From: Euclidia mi
Taxonomy: Eukaryota > Arthropoda > Insecta > Lepidoptera > Erebidae
Direction of reading: 5' to 3'
Length of the DNA stretch: 64,000 bases
NCBI GenBank assembly: GCA_944739405.2
Contig: OX123200.2
Location: 6,278,761 to 6,342,760 of the forward strand
Shown here: positions 9,840 to 19,437 of the stretch, piece by piece
How positions within the stretch are numbered: position 1 is the stretch's first letter
Layout: each line of letters opens with the position of its first letter
Program-made: the position numbers and the translations under genes
The notes under the pieces: generated by a model
Databases searched by the model: none
Seen by the model: the letters and a program-made list of their open reading frames with translations, nothing else
What the model was told of the DNA's origin: nothing

Positions 9840-10130
9840 AAAAACGGATCATCACCGTCATCCCAGCGAAAAACATCCACTACTGAACATAGCCCCCACC
9901 AAAGGTTTTCAATAAAAACCGCTGCCATCCAACCACTTCCCACTATAAGATCGTTGGTACACCTTGCGGATAGCTTACCTCTGCTGCGTCGGTAGTAATG
10001 TAACCGCCAGAATCCACCTGCCTCAACGGCCATCGGTTTCCGAGCTATGTACCCTGACCACAACAACTTCAGCTTGACTACCCGGAGCGATATGACGGAT
10101 TCGGAGACTTTGTCCTCCTGTGCAAAACCA
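9840..10130 (-). pseudogene. LINE (RTE-like) C-terminal remnant
   Basis: A 77-codon minus frame (9833-10066) reads ...GYIARKP..., RRSRGK, TNDLIVGSGWM. This is the residue pattern of the basic C-terminal tail that follows reverse transcriptase in RTE-group LINEs (GH-AR, GRP-RW-DDL, GW). The upstream part continues in another frame to about 10130. The remnant is old, frameshifted and non-functional. Identification rests on my memory of the family pattern. Confidence 0.55.
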
Positions 10131-11567
10131 GATTTTGTTATATCCGAAATCTAGCACTTGTAGATAGGTTATCTGTAGGTAATATTTCATGACAGCTTCA
10201 GAAAATAAAACACCAAAAATAACATGAAACATTTTAATTACAATATTTTATGACATTCTAGACATAAATAACAAATTGCTTACAACAATACAACTTCCTA
10301 AAAATACATCTCAGGTACGGAACACTTATACATCACAGGTATATACATAGATAGGGATACCATATAGGTATATTCTTCGAATACTTCACGTCAAAATAGC
10401 AATTAAGACATGCCTGATATAATATTTCCCTGACTACCAACACTAAATCAGCCGACTTTATACTTTATAGTTTACATAAATGTCTGAAAATGTCCGCTTG
10501 CACCGCACTTATGACTGTAAGTTAACGATACGTTAAAATAATACGACAGTTAACGTTGTGTGTGACAGTCAATATCTGTATGTCATTCGTTATGATCTAT
10601 AAATATTTGTTTATTAACGTGTTTTATTGGGATGTTAACCAAAGAAAACTCAATAGGTCTTATAACTAATCAAATACTATGCAGTCTTAGTTCTTTTATA
10701 CAGATTTTATTGAAACAAATCTTTATTTATTTAGTTTTATTTTCAACCAATCTTAAGACTGATTCTTAACAAAAAATGAATTAAATTTACTATTGACACA
10801 ACTAAAACAGCTAATCATCAAAAAAATGTTCTTGTTGAAAACAAGAACAAAATATTGTTTGGGTCCTGAATGTTTTACAAGTATTTTTTTTAATTATTCC
10901 ATTGGCATACAAAAGTCGCAAAAGTCCGCGTTGAGACTTCGTAGGTCTTAACCGTGTCGATATCAACCCATACTATTATTAGCAGGAATACAATATGAAA
11001 ACTTCGTAATTGTGTAAAATGCAATCATGTACTAAACAATAATTATGCTTTACAATAAACTTGGACCCAATAGTCGGAATAAGTGAATTTGCGAACCCCA
11101 AAGCGTGACAAGGTATACCTAAGCTATTAGGCAAAGTTTAATCAAAATCTATTCATATGTTGTGTGTAAAAAAGTAACATACATCTATGTTTATCCATCC
11201 ATCCATATATTCGCGATTATAATAGTAGATTAATAATTTCAAACTAAGGTTAAAGTGCAACCCACCCTTTCAACCTGCTTACAATATTTGCCGGCATATC
11301 GCGTGTCCTACGACTTTCGATTAAACAAAAAAATGGAGTTTCGTCATGATGAAAATGAAAAAAAAAATCCCCACCCTTCCAAACGCCACCCCATATTAAA
11401 TTTTGTAGGGGATGATGGCGAATCGAATATTTATAAAAAATCTTTATGTAATTCCGTCGAGGTTTATGGAAAGCCATAGATAATTTTGAAGGTAATTTTT
11501 CTGATGGATAGTTCCGCGGAATTATTAGGTTACCATGACTTAAATAATTTTAAGCTTTCGCAAGTTT
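10131..11567. other. AT-rich non-coding stretch
   Basis: Nothing coding was recognised. It includes a 10-bp hairpin TGTTCTTGTT-gaa-AACAAGAACA at 10827-10849. Frames open on both strands at 11250-11479 lie in a slightly GC-richer segment with no recognisable protein. Confidence 0.4.
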
Positions 11568-12120
11568 AATCAGATAAAATACTCATCATCATTGTCTTGC
11601 CCTGGTCCCAATTTATTTGGGGTCGGCGCAGTATGTATTTCGCTTCCATACTTCTCTGTCACCAGTCATCCAATCGCTTACCCCTTTCTCTTTCATATCC
11701 ATCCTCACACAGTCCATCCATCTCTTCCTTGGCCGTCCTCTCCCTTTTCGTCCTTCTACTTGCATATCCATCACTTTTTTACCTACATACATCTCATCTC
11801 TCCGCATAACATGTCCATACCAGGCCCATCGACTCCCTTTCACCTTTTCAGCTATGGGCGCCACTTTCATACTACCTCTAACGTAATCATTCCTAATTCT
11901 GTCCATTCTTGTCACTCCACACATCCATCGTAACATTCTCATCTCTGCCACATGCAATCGTTTCTCATCCATCTTCTTTGTAGCCCAACACTCAGCTCCA
12001 TACAGTACGACAGGCCTTATAACCGATTTATACATACGGCCCTTTAATTTCACAGGCATTTTGTGGTCGCATATTGTGCCTGAGACCTGTCGCCATTTTT
12101 CAATCAGATAAAATACTCAT
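11568..12120 (-). mobile_element. 5'-truncated RTE-type LINE with 19-bp TSD
   Basis: The insert 11587-12101 (515 bp) is flanked by a perfect 19-bp direct repeat AATCAGATAAAATACTCAT at 11568-11586 and 12102-12120. It holds the C-terminal end of a LINE ORF2 and a short 3' end with GATGATGA. The 5' end is cut inside the ORF, the usual outcome of incomplete target-primed reverse transcription. The long perfect TSD and open frame suggest a fairly recent insertion. Confidence 0.93.
11613..12101 (-). pseudogene. RTE-type ORF2, C-terminal 160 codons
   Basis: The frame is open without stops from the truncation point (KWRQVSG..CDHK, about 12101) to the stop at 11613. From the Met at 12059 (148 aa), visible family motifs are RPVVLYGAECW (15-25), a conserved block MRMLRWMCGVTRMDRIRN (40-57), WYGHVMRR (80-87) and a basic GRGRPRKRW segment (106-114). 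In RTE-group LINEs this region follows the reverse transcriptase catalytic core; its C-terminal part is thought to help bind template or target. The endonuclease and catalytic YADD part are absent, so the protein cannot act. Stops and frameshifts are absent in what remains. Confidence 0.85.
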
Positions 12121-12480
12121 AGCTTATGTATATGTGTAACACTACAGTACTGCTTTCATGAAAAACTAATTTAAAAAAAATCTTTCAACAATAGACTGTA
12201 GCATGGAAGTATCGTTGGAAGTTTTTTATTTGGCTCTACGAAACACTGGGTAAAGTCGTCATCGCATGTAGGAATGTTCTTAAAATAGGATTTTTTTAAT
12301 AAAATCTGCCACACATGATTTGTGTAGTTATTAAAACTTATTATAGTCTATTTAATACTATATGAAGATAATTTTAAATTGTCATACTAATATACGAAAC
12401 CGCTTTTACAATCCACCACAATAATACCTAAACAGAAACTGTCAACGCAAAAAAAAACCGAATCAAGTACTAATGATCGT
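12121..12480. other. Unassigned AT-rich spacer
   Basis: No supported feature. Confidence 0.4.
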
Positions 12481-12565
12481 TTACCTGTTACCAGGTCGTA
12501 ACCACCGGACCCCGGGGGTTCGAACCCCCAACCCCGCACTAATGCTTCGTAATTATCAATTAGAC
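12481..12565 (-). repeat. tRNA-like sequence (SINE head or relic)
   Basis: On the minus strand GGGGTTCGAACCCCC (B-box and T-arm) follows a GGGGTCTAATTGATAAT A-box-like segment about 40 nt earlier. The cloverleaf does not close into a credible acceptor stem, so a SINE head or tRNA relic is more likely than a tRNA gene. Confidence 0.5.
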
Positions 12566-13388
12566 CCCAGACACTGCTCCGTTTTCTGAAGAATAGGTAT
12601 GTCCATAGAGGGGTTGGTAAGGATTCCAAGTATTTTTTAAATTATGACGACGTTTTTGGTGCGCATTTTTGATTGTAAATAGAATATGATGTGCAATGAT
12701 TACAGTTTATTTTTTATTTTCTATTTTAAAGACCTAAACAATCTTAAAAAATAACAGACGTAGACCAAATTAAATATAAAATAAAAGGAATAGCGGTATA
12801 AAATACAAAAATATCTCTTTAAATCGGGTATACTTGTTGGGGAACCAAGTAAGCTCAAACATTATTTGTGAATTAATATATAAATATATTTTTGCAATAT
12901 TTGAAATATAATTATGCTTATAAATAATAATATTATAATTAACACTTATACTATGACCTTATTTTAACCACTAGTTGTAAGATTACTCGTTATACTACTT
13001 ATCTTAAGCACATTAAAAACAATTTTCTCATAAGACAATGACTTGTAATTGTCTCTTCGTAACAAATGCCGTTGTTGTATTTCTGCAACAAAAGAAAAGG
13101 CTAATTACTTATTTGCATAAACAATAAAACGTTGCAATCAAATGCATTTTATAATTATTTTGATAATGTCCCAACGTATTATGTTGTGTCGTAAAGATAA
13201 AGTGAACAATTATTATGCATAAGAAATATCGATAAAACCGTCTTTTTGTGTTTTTGTGCGTTTGCAACTTCTAATCTAGAGAACAGCTAAGTAGTTTTTG
13301 AATAATTAGCAATAAGATTGGGCCAACTAATTAGGTCTTTTTAGAAAAACCAAGACTTTTATAACAGGAATTATACCTTATATTACAG
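12566..13388. other. AT-rich non-coding stretch
   Basis: No ORF or repeat recognised. Confidence 0.45.
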
Positions 13389-13640
13389 GACTGCCTCCGT
13401 GGTCCAGTGGATAGCGTACGCGACTGCTGATCGCAGATCCTGGGTTCGATTCCCGGGTCGGTCAAAGGGTTACTGTATTTCTCCGAATTCTCAGTAGCAG
13501 CATGGAGTTTGGTGATGTGCCCGGTAATGGCAACAGGCTCGCCCCCTATTACGTGGAACCTAAAAATTCATGGCGAAATGTGGGTGTAATATTACACCTC
13601 TGCTTACCCCTTTGGGGATACAGACGTGAGTCTATAAATG
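13389..13640 (+). repeat. SINE-A, full length
   Basis: Best plus-strand example: head GACTGCCTCCGTGGTCCAGT with A-box GGTCCAGTGGATAGC, B-box GGGTTCGATTCCC (13442), body CTCAGTAGCAGCATGGAGTTTGG, GCCCCCTATTACGTGG, and 3' end CCTCTGCTTACCCC..ATACAGACGTGAGTCTATAAA. The 3' end is nearly that of LINE-J copies (24540-24580). Confidence 0.9.
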
Positions 13641-13817
13641 TAAATATGTATATAAATAAATTTCAGGAAGCTCTGAAACTTTAAAATGTTAGAATATTGT
13701 AACAACTCTATATTTATCTACAAGAAGTTGAGATTCATTTGATTAACTCTCGTCTTAAGACAACGAGCGGAATGCTTCAGACACAACTTTGTTAATGCAT
13801 TTGTCACTGTATTATAA

Positions 13818-14028
13818 TATACTAGAGGATGCCAGCAGCTACGCCTGCATTTTTTTAAATTTACCCGTTTTGGCCGATCCCTTGGAAATTTCGGGCAATC
13901 CCTTCTTAGTGCACCCCTGCGGTCCCCAAAGAACATACATGCCAAATTTCAGCTTCCTGCGCTCAATAGTTTCGGCTGTAGCGTGTCTGTCAGTCAGTCA
14001 GTAACGCAAGGATTTTATATATTAAGAT
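13818..14028 (+). repeat. Repeat I, near full length
   Basis: From ATACTAGAGGATGCCAGCAG to CGCAAGGATTTTATATATTA AGAT. Complete compared with 43551-43784; both ends are flanked by TATA-rich sequence. Confidence 0.82.
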
Positions 14029-14150
14029 TATATTATAATTAAGACGATTTTGTTACTAAAAGTAAGCTGTCTAAGTAATTATGTGCATTATAACTTTATA
14101 ACGCAGTTTTCATCTATAGTGTTCACTGGAATATATTTAGCACTCATAAC

Positions 14151-14332
14151 AAAGTCAAAGTCAAAGTCAAAAATCATTTATTCATCTAGGTCACAAGGTG
14201 ACGCTTATGAACGTCAAATTTTAATGTACATTACTTAATGCTTCTACATTTACATTTACTGCCCATTCGCAAAGCAATAGGTAGAACCACGAGAAAGAAC
14301 GGGCAATAAAACTCGTGGCCACTCTTTTTAAT
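14151..14332 (-). repeat. LINE 3' UTR fragment with TTTGAC tail
   Basis: AAAGTCAAAGTCAAAGTCAA at the left is, on the minus strand, a TTTGAC-repeat tail. The adjacent AATCATTTATTCATCTAGGTC ... CCACGAGAAAGAACGGGC resembles the 3' end of jockey/CR1-group LINEs of moths. No coding part remains. Confidence 0.6.
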
Positions 14333-14810
14333 CGCCAGTGTTATGTTACATATTTTGTTTTTGTAAGGAGCTGCAACTGTTTCACATTGTAATTAATTAC
14401 TTATAAATAGTAATTAGGAACATACATAATACTTAAATAATTAATGCAGTTACCAATGTAACTGCTGTAGTAGTCTTCCAGTGTGAATATTTGTGTAACA
14501 GGAGCATCCACTTACGTCTTATAATGTAGGCAACTTGCGACCATGTTCATAACTATGGTGGAAATATATGTTACAGAAGTGACTGTATATGAATACACAA
14601 AATTACTAAAACATTAGTTTACAGCCCATAATCACGAGTTATCTTCATCTTAAAGTGCAGTAAAACTTTAATAAAATTAGTGGAACAACAATGCAAATGT
14701 AAATGTAGTACCTAAGTTGAATGACCTACCAATACATGAACAGTAATTTAAAAGAACTAGAAATATTATATAAAGATTAACTGAACAATGCAAAGTATCT
14801 ATATAATTCT
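14333..14810. other. Unassigned AT-rich spacer
   Basis: No supported feature. Confidence 0.4.
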
Positions 14811-15019
14811 AATCTTAATATATAAAATCCTTGCGTTACTGACTGACTGACAGACACGCTACAGCCGACACTTTTGGGCGCAGGAAGCTGAAATTTGGCA
14901 TGTATGTTCCTTGGGGACCGTAGGGGTGCACTAAGAAGGGATTTCCCGAAATTCCCACGGGATCGGCCAAAACGGGTAAATTAAAAAAAATGCGGGCGTA
15001 GCTGCTGGCGTCCTCTAGT
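14811..15019 (-). repeat. Repeat I, near full length
   Basis: Complement of 13818-14028: ATCTTAATATATAAAATCCT at the left, AGCTGCTGGCGTCCTCTAG at the right. It abuts the 3' end of the LINE at 15020. Confidence 0.83.
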
Positions 15020-15031
15020 TAGGTATAAAGA

Positions 15032-16552
15032 TCATGAGTTGTCTAGCGTAAGTGACCAGCTATCCTTATCACTGAAATAATCATTAATAGTATAATAACC
15101 TTTCTTAATAAGGCAGTCTTTTATTTTAGTTTTAAATGTACTAAATGGTAATTCTAAAAGACTAATTGGTATTTTATTGTATATACGAATAACTAGCCCT
15201 ACAAAAGAATTATTAACTTTATGTAAACGATGATAAGGGGCATATAACCTATGCCTGTTTCGAGTATTTATGTTATGTATATCGCTTTTAGTGGTAAATA
15301 AACCTATATTTTGCCTAATGTACGAAATATTAGCAAATAAAAATAGCGAGGCTACTGTAAGAATTCCTATAGACTTAAAGCGTTCCCTAAGAGTATATTT
15401 TGCACCTAACATGTATATTGCTCTTACCGCTCGTTTTTGTAGAACGAAGATATTTTGAATATCCGCTGCTTTGCCCCATAACAAAATGCCGTAGGACATA
15501 ACACTGTGAAAATAGCTAAAATAAACTAAACGAGCCGTGTCGATGTCAGTAAGTTGCCTAACTTTTCTGACGGCATACGCAGCAGAGCTTAGCTTTCCTG
15601 CAAGACATGCTATATGTGCACCCCATTGTAACTTATTATCTAATGTAATACCTAGGAACACTGTAAAGTCTACTGTGTCAAGTTCCTCCCTATCTAGTTG
15701 TCTTACATTAGGTAAAGCAAATTTAACGCATTTAGTTTTCCTAGAATTAAGTACTAGGTTATTTGCTGTAAACCATTGTGTAACTTGTAATAGTGCATTA
15801 TTTACATCATCAAATTGATTTCTATTCCTATCTACTTTAAAAATAAGTGACGTATCATCTGCAAAAAGTACAACATCACAGATGTTTTTTAAATAAAAAG
15901 GAAAGTCATTAATATATACAAGAAGTAGAAAAGGACCTAAAATTGAGCCTTGTGGAACGCCTAGCTGTATAGGTAATTTAGAGGATGTAGTCCCATTTAC
16001 ATCGACACACTGAAATCTCTGCCGCAGGTACGAATCGACAACACTAAGTGCGGTTTTCTCTACGCCATAGTGGCGAAGCTTATGCAGTAGCGTGTCGTGC
16101 TCAACGCAGTCAAATGCTTTAGATAGGTCACAGAACACTCCAATAGCATTCTTTGATGACTCCCAAGCACTATAAACGTGTTTTATGAGAGCAACACCCG
16201 CATCAGTAGTGGATCTACCTTTAGTAAATCCGTATTGATCTTTGTGAAGCAGACTATTTAAATTAAAGTGGTTTAGTAGCTGCTTTAAAAGAATATTTTC
16301 AAATATTTTACTAAATGCCGGCAAGATAGATATGGGCCTAAAATTATTAATTTCATTTTTACTGCCAGATTTGAATAAGGGTATAATTTTACTTAATTTT
16401 ATCAAATCCGGAAATACGCCTAGGTCAAAGCATTGATTAAAAATTATAGATAGGTAAGGCGCAACAGTCTCAACTATAGTACCTAAAATTTTAATTGAAA
16501 TGCCCCAAAAGTCACCGGTATTTTTAATATTAATTAATTGAATTATATGCGA
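15032..16552 (-). CDS. LINE reverse transcriptase (ORF2 C-terminal half)
   Basis: Open frame of about 507 codons; the in-frame Met at 16405 starts a 457-aa stretch, but similarity extends upstream (GVFPDLIKLSKIIPLFKSG), so the Met is not a true start. Numbered from that Met: NFRPIS (21-26), QYGFTKGRST (57-66), motif A FCDLSKAFD (91-99, first Asp 93), LGVPQGSILGP (148-158) and the catalytic box FADD (181-184). These are reverse transcriptase motifs of non-LTR elements; the sequence style fits the jockey/CR1 group. The C-terminal half has the usual RT-linked tail and no RNase H signature that I can see. It would copy LINE RNA at a nicked target site. It is cut off from its endonuclease by frameshifts near 16575 and 16690. 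Confidence 0.9.
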   Translation of the reverse strand, partial: SHIIQLINIKNTGDFWGISIKILGTIVETVAPYLSIIFNQCFDLGVFPDLIKLSKIIPLFKSGSKNEINNFRPISILPAFSKIFENILLKQLLNHFNLNSLLHKDQYGFTKGRSTTDAGVALIKHVYSAWESSKNAIGVFCDLSKAFDCVEHDTLLHKLRHYGVEKTALSVVDSYLRQRFQCVDVNGTTSSKLPIQLGVPQGSILGPFLLLVYINDFPFYLKNICDVVLFADDTSLIFKVDRNRNQFDDVNNALLQVTQWFTANNLVLNSRKTKCVKFALPNVRQLDREELDTVDFTVFLGITLDNKLQWGAHIACLAGKLSSAAYAVRKVRQLTDIDTARLVYFSYFHSVMSYGILLWGKAADIQNIFVLQKRAVRAIYMLGAKYTLRERFKSIGILTVASLFLFANISYIRQNIGLFTTKSDIHNINTRNRHRLYAPYHRLHKVNNSFVGLVIRIYNKIPISLLELPFSTFKTKIKDCLIKKGYYTINDYFSDKDSWSLTLDNS

Positions 16553-16572
16553 TCAATATATCTCACGGGGTA

Positions 16573-17004
16573 ACGTGTTAGAATCTAAACACGCTCTTGC
16601 ATTCAGTTACACTGCTAAGCAAAAAATTTCCAGCGTCTAAAGATGATGATTGTAAACAGCTAGTAGTTGTTAAAGGTATGCTCGCAAAGAAACTATTGAA
16701 CATATGTGTAAACTTGAGTTTTATTGGTGACTAATAAATTGTTTTCTTTAAGTTCAAATTGGTTTTCCCGTGGTCGTGCTCTTCCTGTTTCATTATTTAT
16801 AATTTTCCAAGTTTCTTTAATTATATTTGTTGAATGTTTAATTTTACTACTAATAAATTTAGATTTTGCCATAATACAAATTTGTTTCAAAATTTTTGAG
16901 TACTTTTTTACATAATCTCGAAAAGGTGTGTCAAATCTATGTTGTTTCATAACATATAATTCAAACAACTTGGCTCTCTTTTGTATATACCTATAGTGGC
17001 CCAC
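16573..17004 (-). pseudogene. ORF2 linker between endonuclease and RT
   Basis: The minus frame 17004-16693 reads KRAKLFELYV...YVKKYSKILKQICIMAKSKF...KETWKIINNETGR, a lysine-rich linker typical between the endonuclease and RT in jockey/CR1-group LINEs. A second frame nearer the RT gives MFNSFFASIPLTTTSCLQSS, also a family-typical pre-RT block, ending at a stop near 16575. At least two frame changes are needed to join it with its neighbours. Confidence 0.75.
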
Positions 17005-17880
17005 TGGTTAAAAGATCCCATAGTACCCTTTAGTGTGACTGTTTTACTCTTGAAGGTATTTTGAAACTCATTATTTACTAGTCCAAAAAGTGAGTTATAA
17101 ATTGTATTTGGATTTTGTGAGTTCAATATTGAGGTATTGAGTTTAGCAATAATATTGGTTTTGAAACGTATTAGACGATTGGTAGTCTGAGGCCTACATT
17201 CTACTGTACGTGATTTATCATATGTTGAACAGGGAAAACTAGCTATCTGTCCACGGTGATCAGAAGGGAGAGAACTAATTACTACTGGGTTTGTGGCAGC
17301 ACAAGAACTAAATATGTTATCTAAACAAGTAGAAGATGTTGCAGATACTCTAGTAGGTTCACAGAATAGGTTACTTAAATTAAATGACTTGAAAAGATTC
17401 AGAAAATCTAGTACACTGTGAAGAGTTCTCTAAAATATTAATATTAAAATCGCCACATACTATAATATTCTTATTACTACATTTAACTTTATTTATAGCA
17501 TCTTCCATAACAGTCTCAAATAGATTATAGTCACCAGAAGGAGGTCGATATACACAAATTACTATATATAGGTTTAATTCCACACAGGACAACTCAATAG
17601 TGCGCTCAATAGATAAATTAACAATATCTTTACGTTCCTTACATTTTAATAAATTTGATGTTATTATGAGAGAACCGCCTCTAATAGCCTGCATTCTTAT
17701 ATACGAACTCTGCACTGTATAGTATTGATTTATAACAATACGCTCATGGTTTTTTAACCAATGTTCAGTTAAGCACAAAACCTTAACATCATATTTTTCT
17801 AGAAATAAACTTAACTCTAATTCTTTGCCAGATAGGCCCTGCATGTTTTGGTGTACTATATTCAAATACTGCAGCCTAAC
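17005..17880 (-). pseudogene. LINE AP-endonuclease, copy 1, frameshifted
   Basis: Starts as LNIVHQNMQG at about 17865 and reads in frame through CLTEHWL, VYRPPSGD and VCGDFNIN (endonuclease motifs). It then breaks near 17401-17406, where copy 1 has one more A than copy 2 (CAGAAAATC against CAGAAATC). Downstream, the SDHRG motif lies in another frame. The endonuclease would nick target DNA to prime reverse transcription; here it is inactive. Confidence 0.87.
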
Positions 17881-18223
17881 TGTTATCCTATCTTGGAGTT
17901 TAAATCACAAGACGTGTCATGACGAAGAAAAAACAATATTGCGTCACTATGACGACAAGTTATATTATATAATAACATATTTAATGTGTGTATGTGCATG
18001 TTTAAGCAAAGCACATAAAATAAATTTACAACTAAACTTGAAATTAAGGTCTAATAACATTTCAACACATTCTATGATATGCTGTCTTTTTACCGTTAAA
18101 CTGTTACCAAACAACAATATGGCCGTACTACTCTGATCTAAGGGGTGCAACTTAATCTGATTAACTAAACTACTGTAACTATCCCCTGGCCTACAGTAAT
18201 TTATAACACACTGGTTTGTATTC
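17881..18223 (-). pseudogene. ORF1 remnant, copy 1
   Basis: Matches 19458-20018 but with two internal deletions, so the esterase-like ORF1 is gutted. Similarity ends at 18223 (GTTTGTATTCT), after which the sequence is unrelated to copy 2. Confidence 0.75.
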
Positions 18224-18550
18224 TTAATTTGAATGGATTTGGATTTTCAATACGTGTATATAATTTTAAGTGATAAAAATACTTTAATGTTATTTTAAGT
18301 AAAAATTCCATGTGGAAAGTGAAGTATATACCCATAAACCTGACCAATAATTGTTGGTGTATCTATAAATAAAAGGACTACTGACAAAATCTCGCTAGAA
18401 AATTTGTGGCGGACTATCTGTCAAAGTAACGGATAACGGAGACGAGATTTAAAATCATCTGGAAACCCGGGGAGTATTGTTTTCATTATTCTTTACATAA
18501 TCCTGTACTGTTTTATTGTTTAAACTACTACGAAAATACACTATACATCA
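18224..18550. other. Spacer between the two LINE copies
   Basis: 327 bp with no similarity to either LINE copy in this window. It contains AAATCTCG and CGAGATTT about 60 bp apart as a weak inverted repeat. Confidence 0.6.
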
Positions 18551-19437
18551 CTTTTGTATATACCTATAGTGGCCCACTGGTTAAAAGATCCCATAGTACC
18601 CTTTAGTGTGACTGTTTTACTCTTGAAGGTATTTTGAAACTCATTATTTACTAGTCCAAAAAGTGAGTTATAAATTGTATTTGGATTTTGTGAGTTCAAT
18701 ATTGAGGTATTGAGTTTAGCAATAATATTGGTTTTGAAACGTATTAGACGATTGGTAGTCTGAGGCCTACATTCTACTGTACGTGATTTATCATATGTTG
18801 AACAGGGAAAACTAGCTATCTGTCCACGGTGATCAGAAGGGAGAGAACTAATTACTACTGGGTTTGTGGCAGCACAAGAACTAAATATGTTATCTAAACA
18901 AGTAGAAGATGTTGCAGATACTCTAGTAGGTTCACAGAATAGGTTACTTAAATTAAATGACTTGAAAAGATTCAGAAATCTAATACACTGTGAAGAGTTC
19001 TCTAAAATATTAATATTAAAATCGCCACATACTATAATATTCTTATTACTACATTTAATTTTATTTATAGCATCTTCCATAACAGTCTCAAATAGATTAT
19101 AGTCACCAGAAGGAGGTCGATATACACAAATTACTATATATAGGTCTAATTCCACACAGAACAACTCAATAGTGCGCTCAATAGATAAATTAACAATATC
19201 TTTACGTTCCTTACATTTTAATAAATTTGAAGTTATTATGAGAGAACCGCCTCTAATAGCCTGCATTCTTATATACGAACTCTGCACTGTATAATATTGA
19301 TTTATAACAATAAGCTCATGGTTCTTTAACCAATGTTCAGTTAAGCACAAAACCTTAACATCATATTTTTCTAGAAATAAACTTAACTCTAATTCTTTGC
19401 CAGATAGGCCCTGCATGTTTTGGTGTACTATATTCAA
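18541..19437 (-). CDS. LINE AP-endonuclease, open, truncated ORF2
   Basis: 298 codons, beginning at a TTG (LNIVHQNMQG) that overlaps the ORF1 stop; an in-frame ATG lies at residue 8. Motifs of the apurinic-like endonuclease: N7 and E34 (LTEHW), VYRPPSGD (105-112), GDFNIN (138-143), LDNIF (181-185) and SDHRG (201-205). The catalytic Glu, Asp/Asn and Asp-His residues are all present. The frame runs through the family's post-endonuclease segment to GIYKSDV, where the unrelated flank begins. Function: target-DNA nicking for target-primed reverse transcription. Without the RT, the product could not mobilise the element. Confidence 0.9.
   Translation of the reverse strand: MNIVHQNMQGLSGKELELSLFLEKYDVKVLCLTEHWLKNHELIVINQYYTVQSSYIRMQAIRGGSLIITSNLLKCKERKDIVNLSIERTIELFCVELDLYIVICVYRPPSGDYNLFETVMEDAINKIKCSNKNIIVCGDFNINILENSSQCIRFLNLFKSFNLSNLFCEPTRVSATSSTCLDNIFSSCAATNPVVISSLPSDHRGQIASFPCSTYDKSRTVECRPQTTNRLIRFKTNIIAKLNTSILNSQNPNTIYNSLFGLVNNEFQNTFKSKTVTLKGTMGSFNQWATIGIYKSDV

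Larger units (their letters stand above)
15020..18223 (-). mobile_element. CR1/jockey-group LINE, copy 1 (5'-truncated)
   Basis: Minus-strand non-LTR retrotransposon. In order from its 5' side it holds a deleted ORF1 remnant (17881-18223), endonuclease (17005-17880), linker (16573-17004) and reverse transcriptase (15032-16552). Positions 16978-18223 are a close duplicate of 18551-20018, but with extra indels: about 170 bp is missing after 17918 and a smaller part near 18003. The endonuclease and linker carry frameshifts while the RT half is open, so this copy is dead as it stands. Confidence 0.88.

Noticed and set aside
12481..12565. Possible functional tRNA gene
   Set aside because: Good T-arm, but acceptor and anticodon stems do not pair convincingly.
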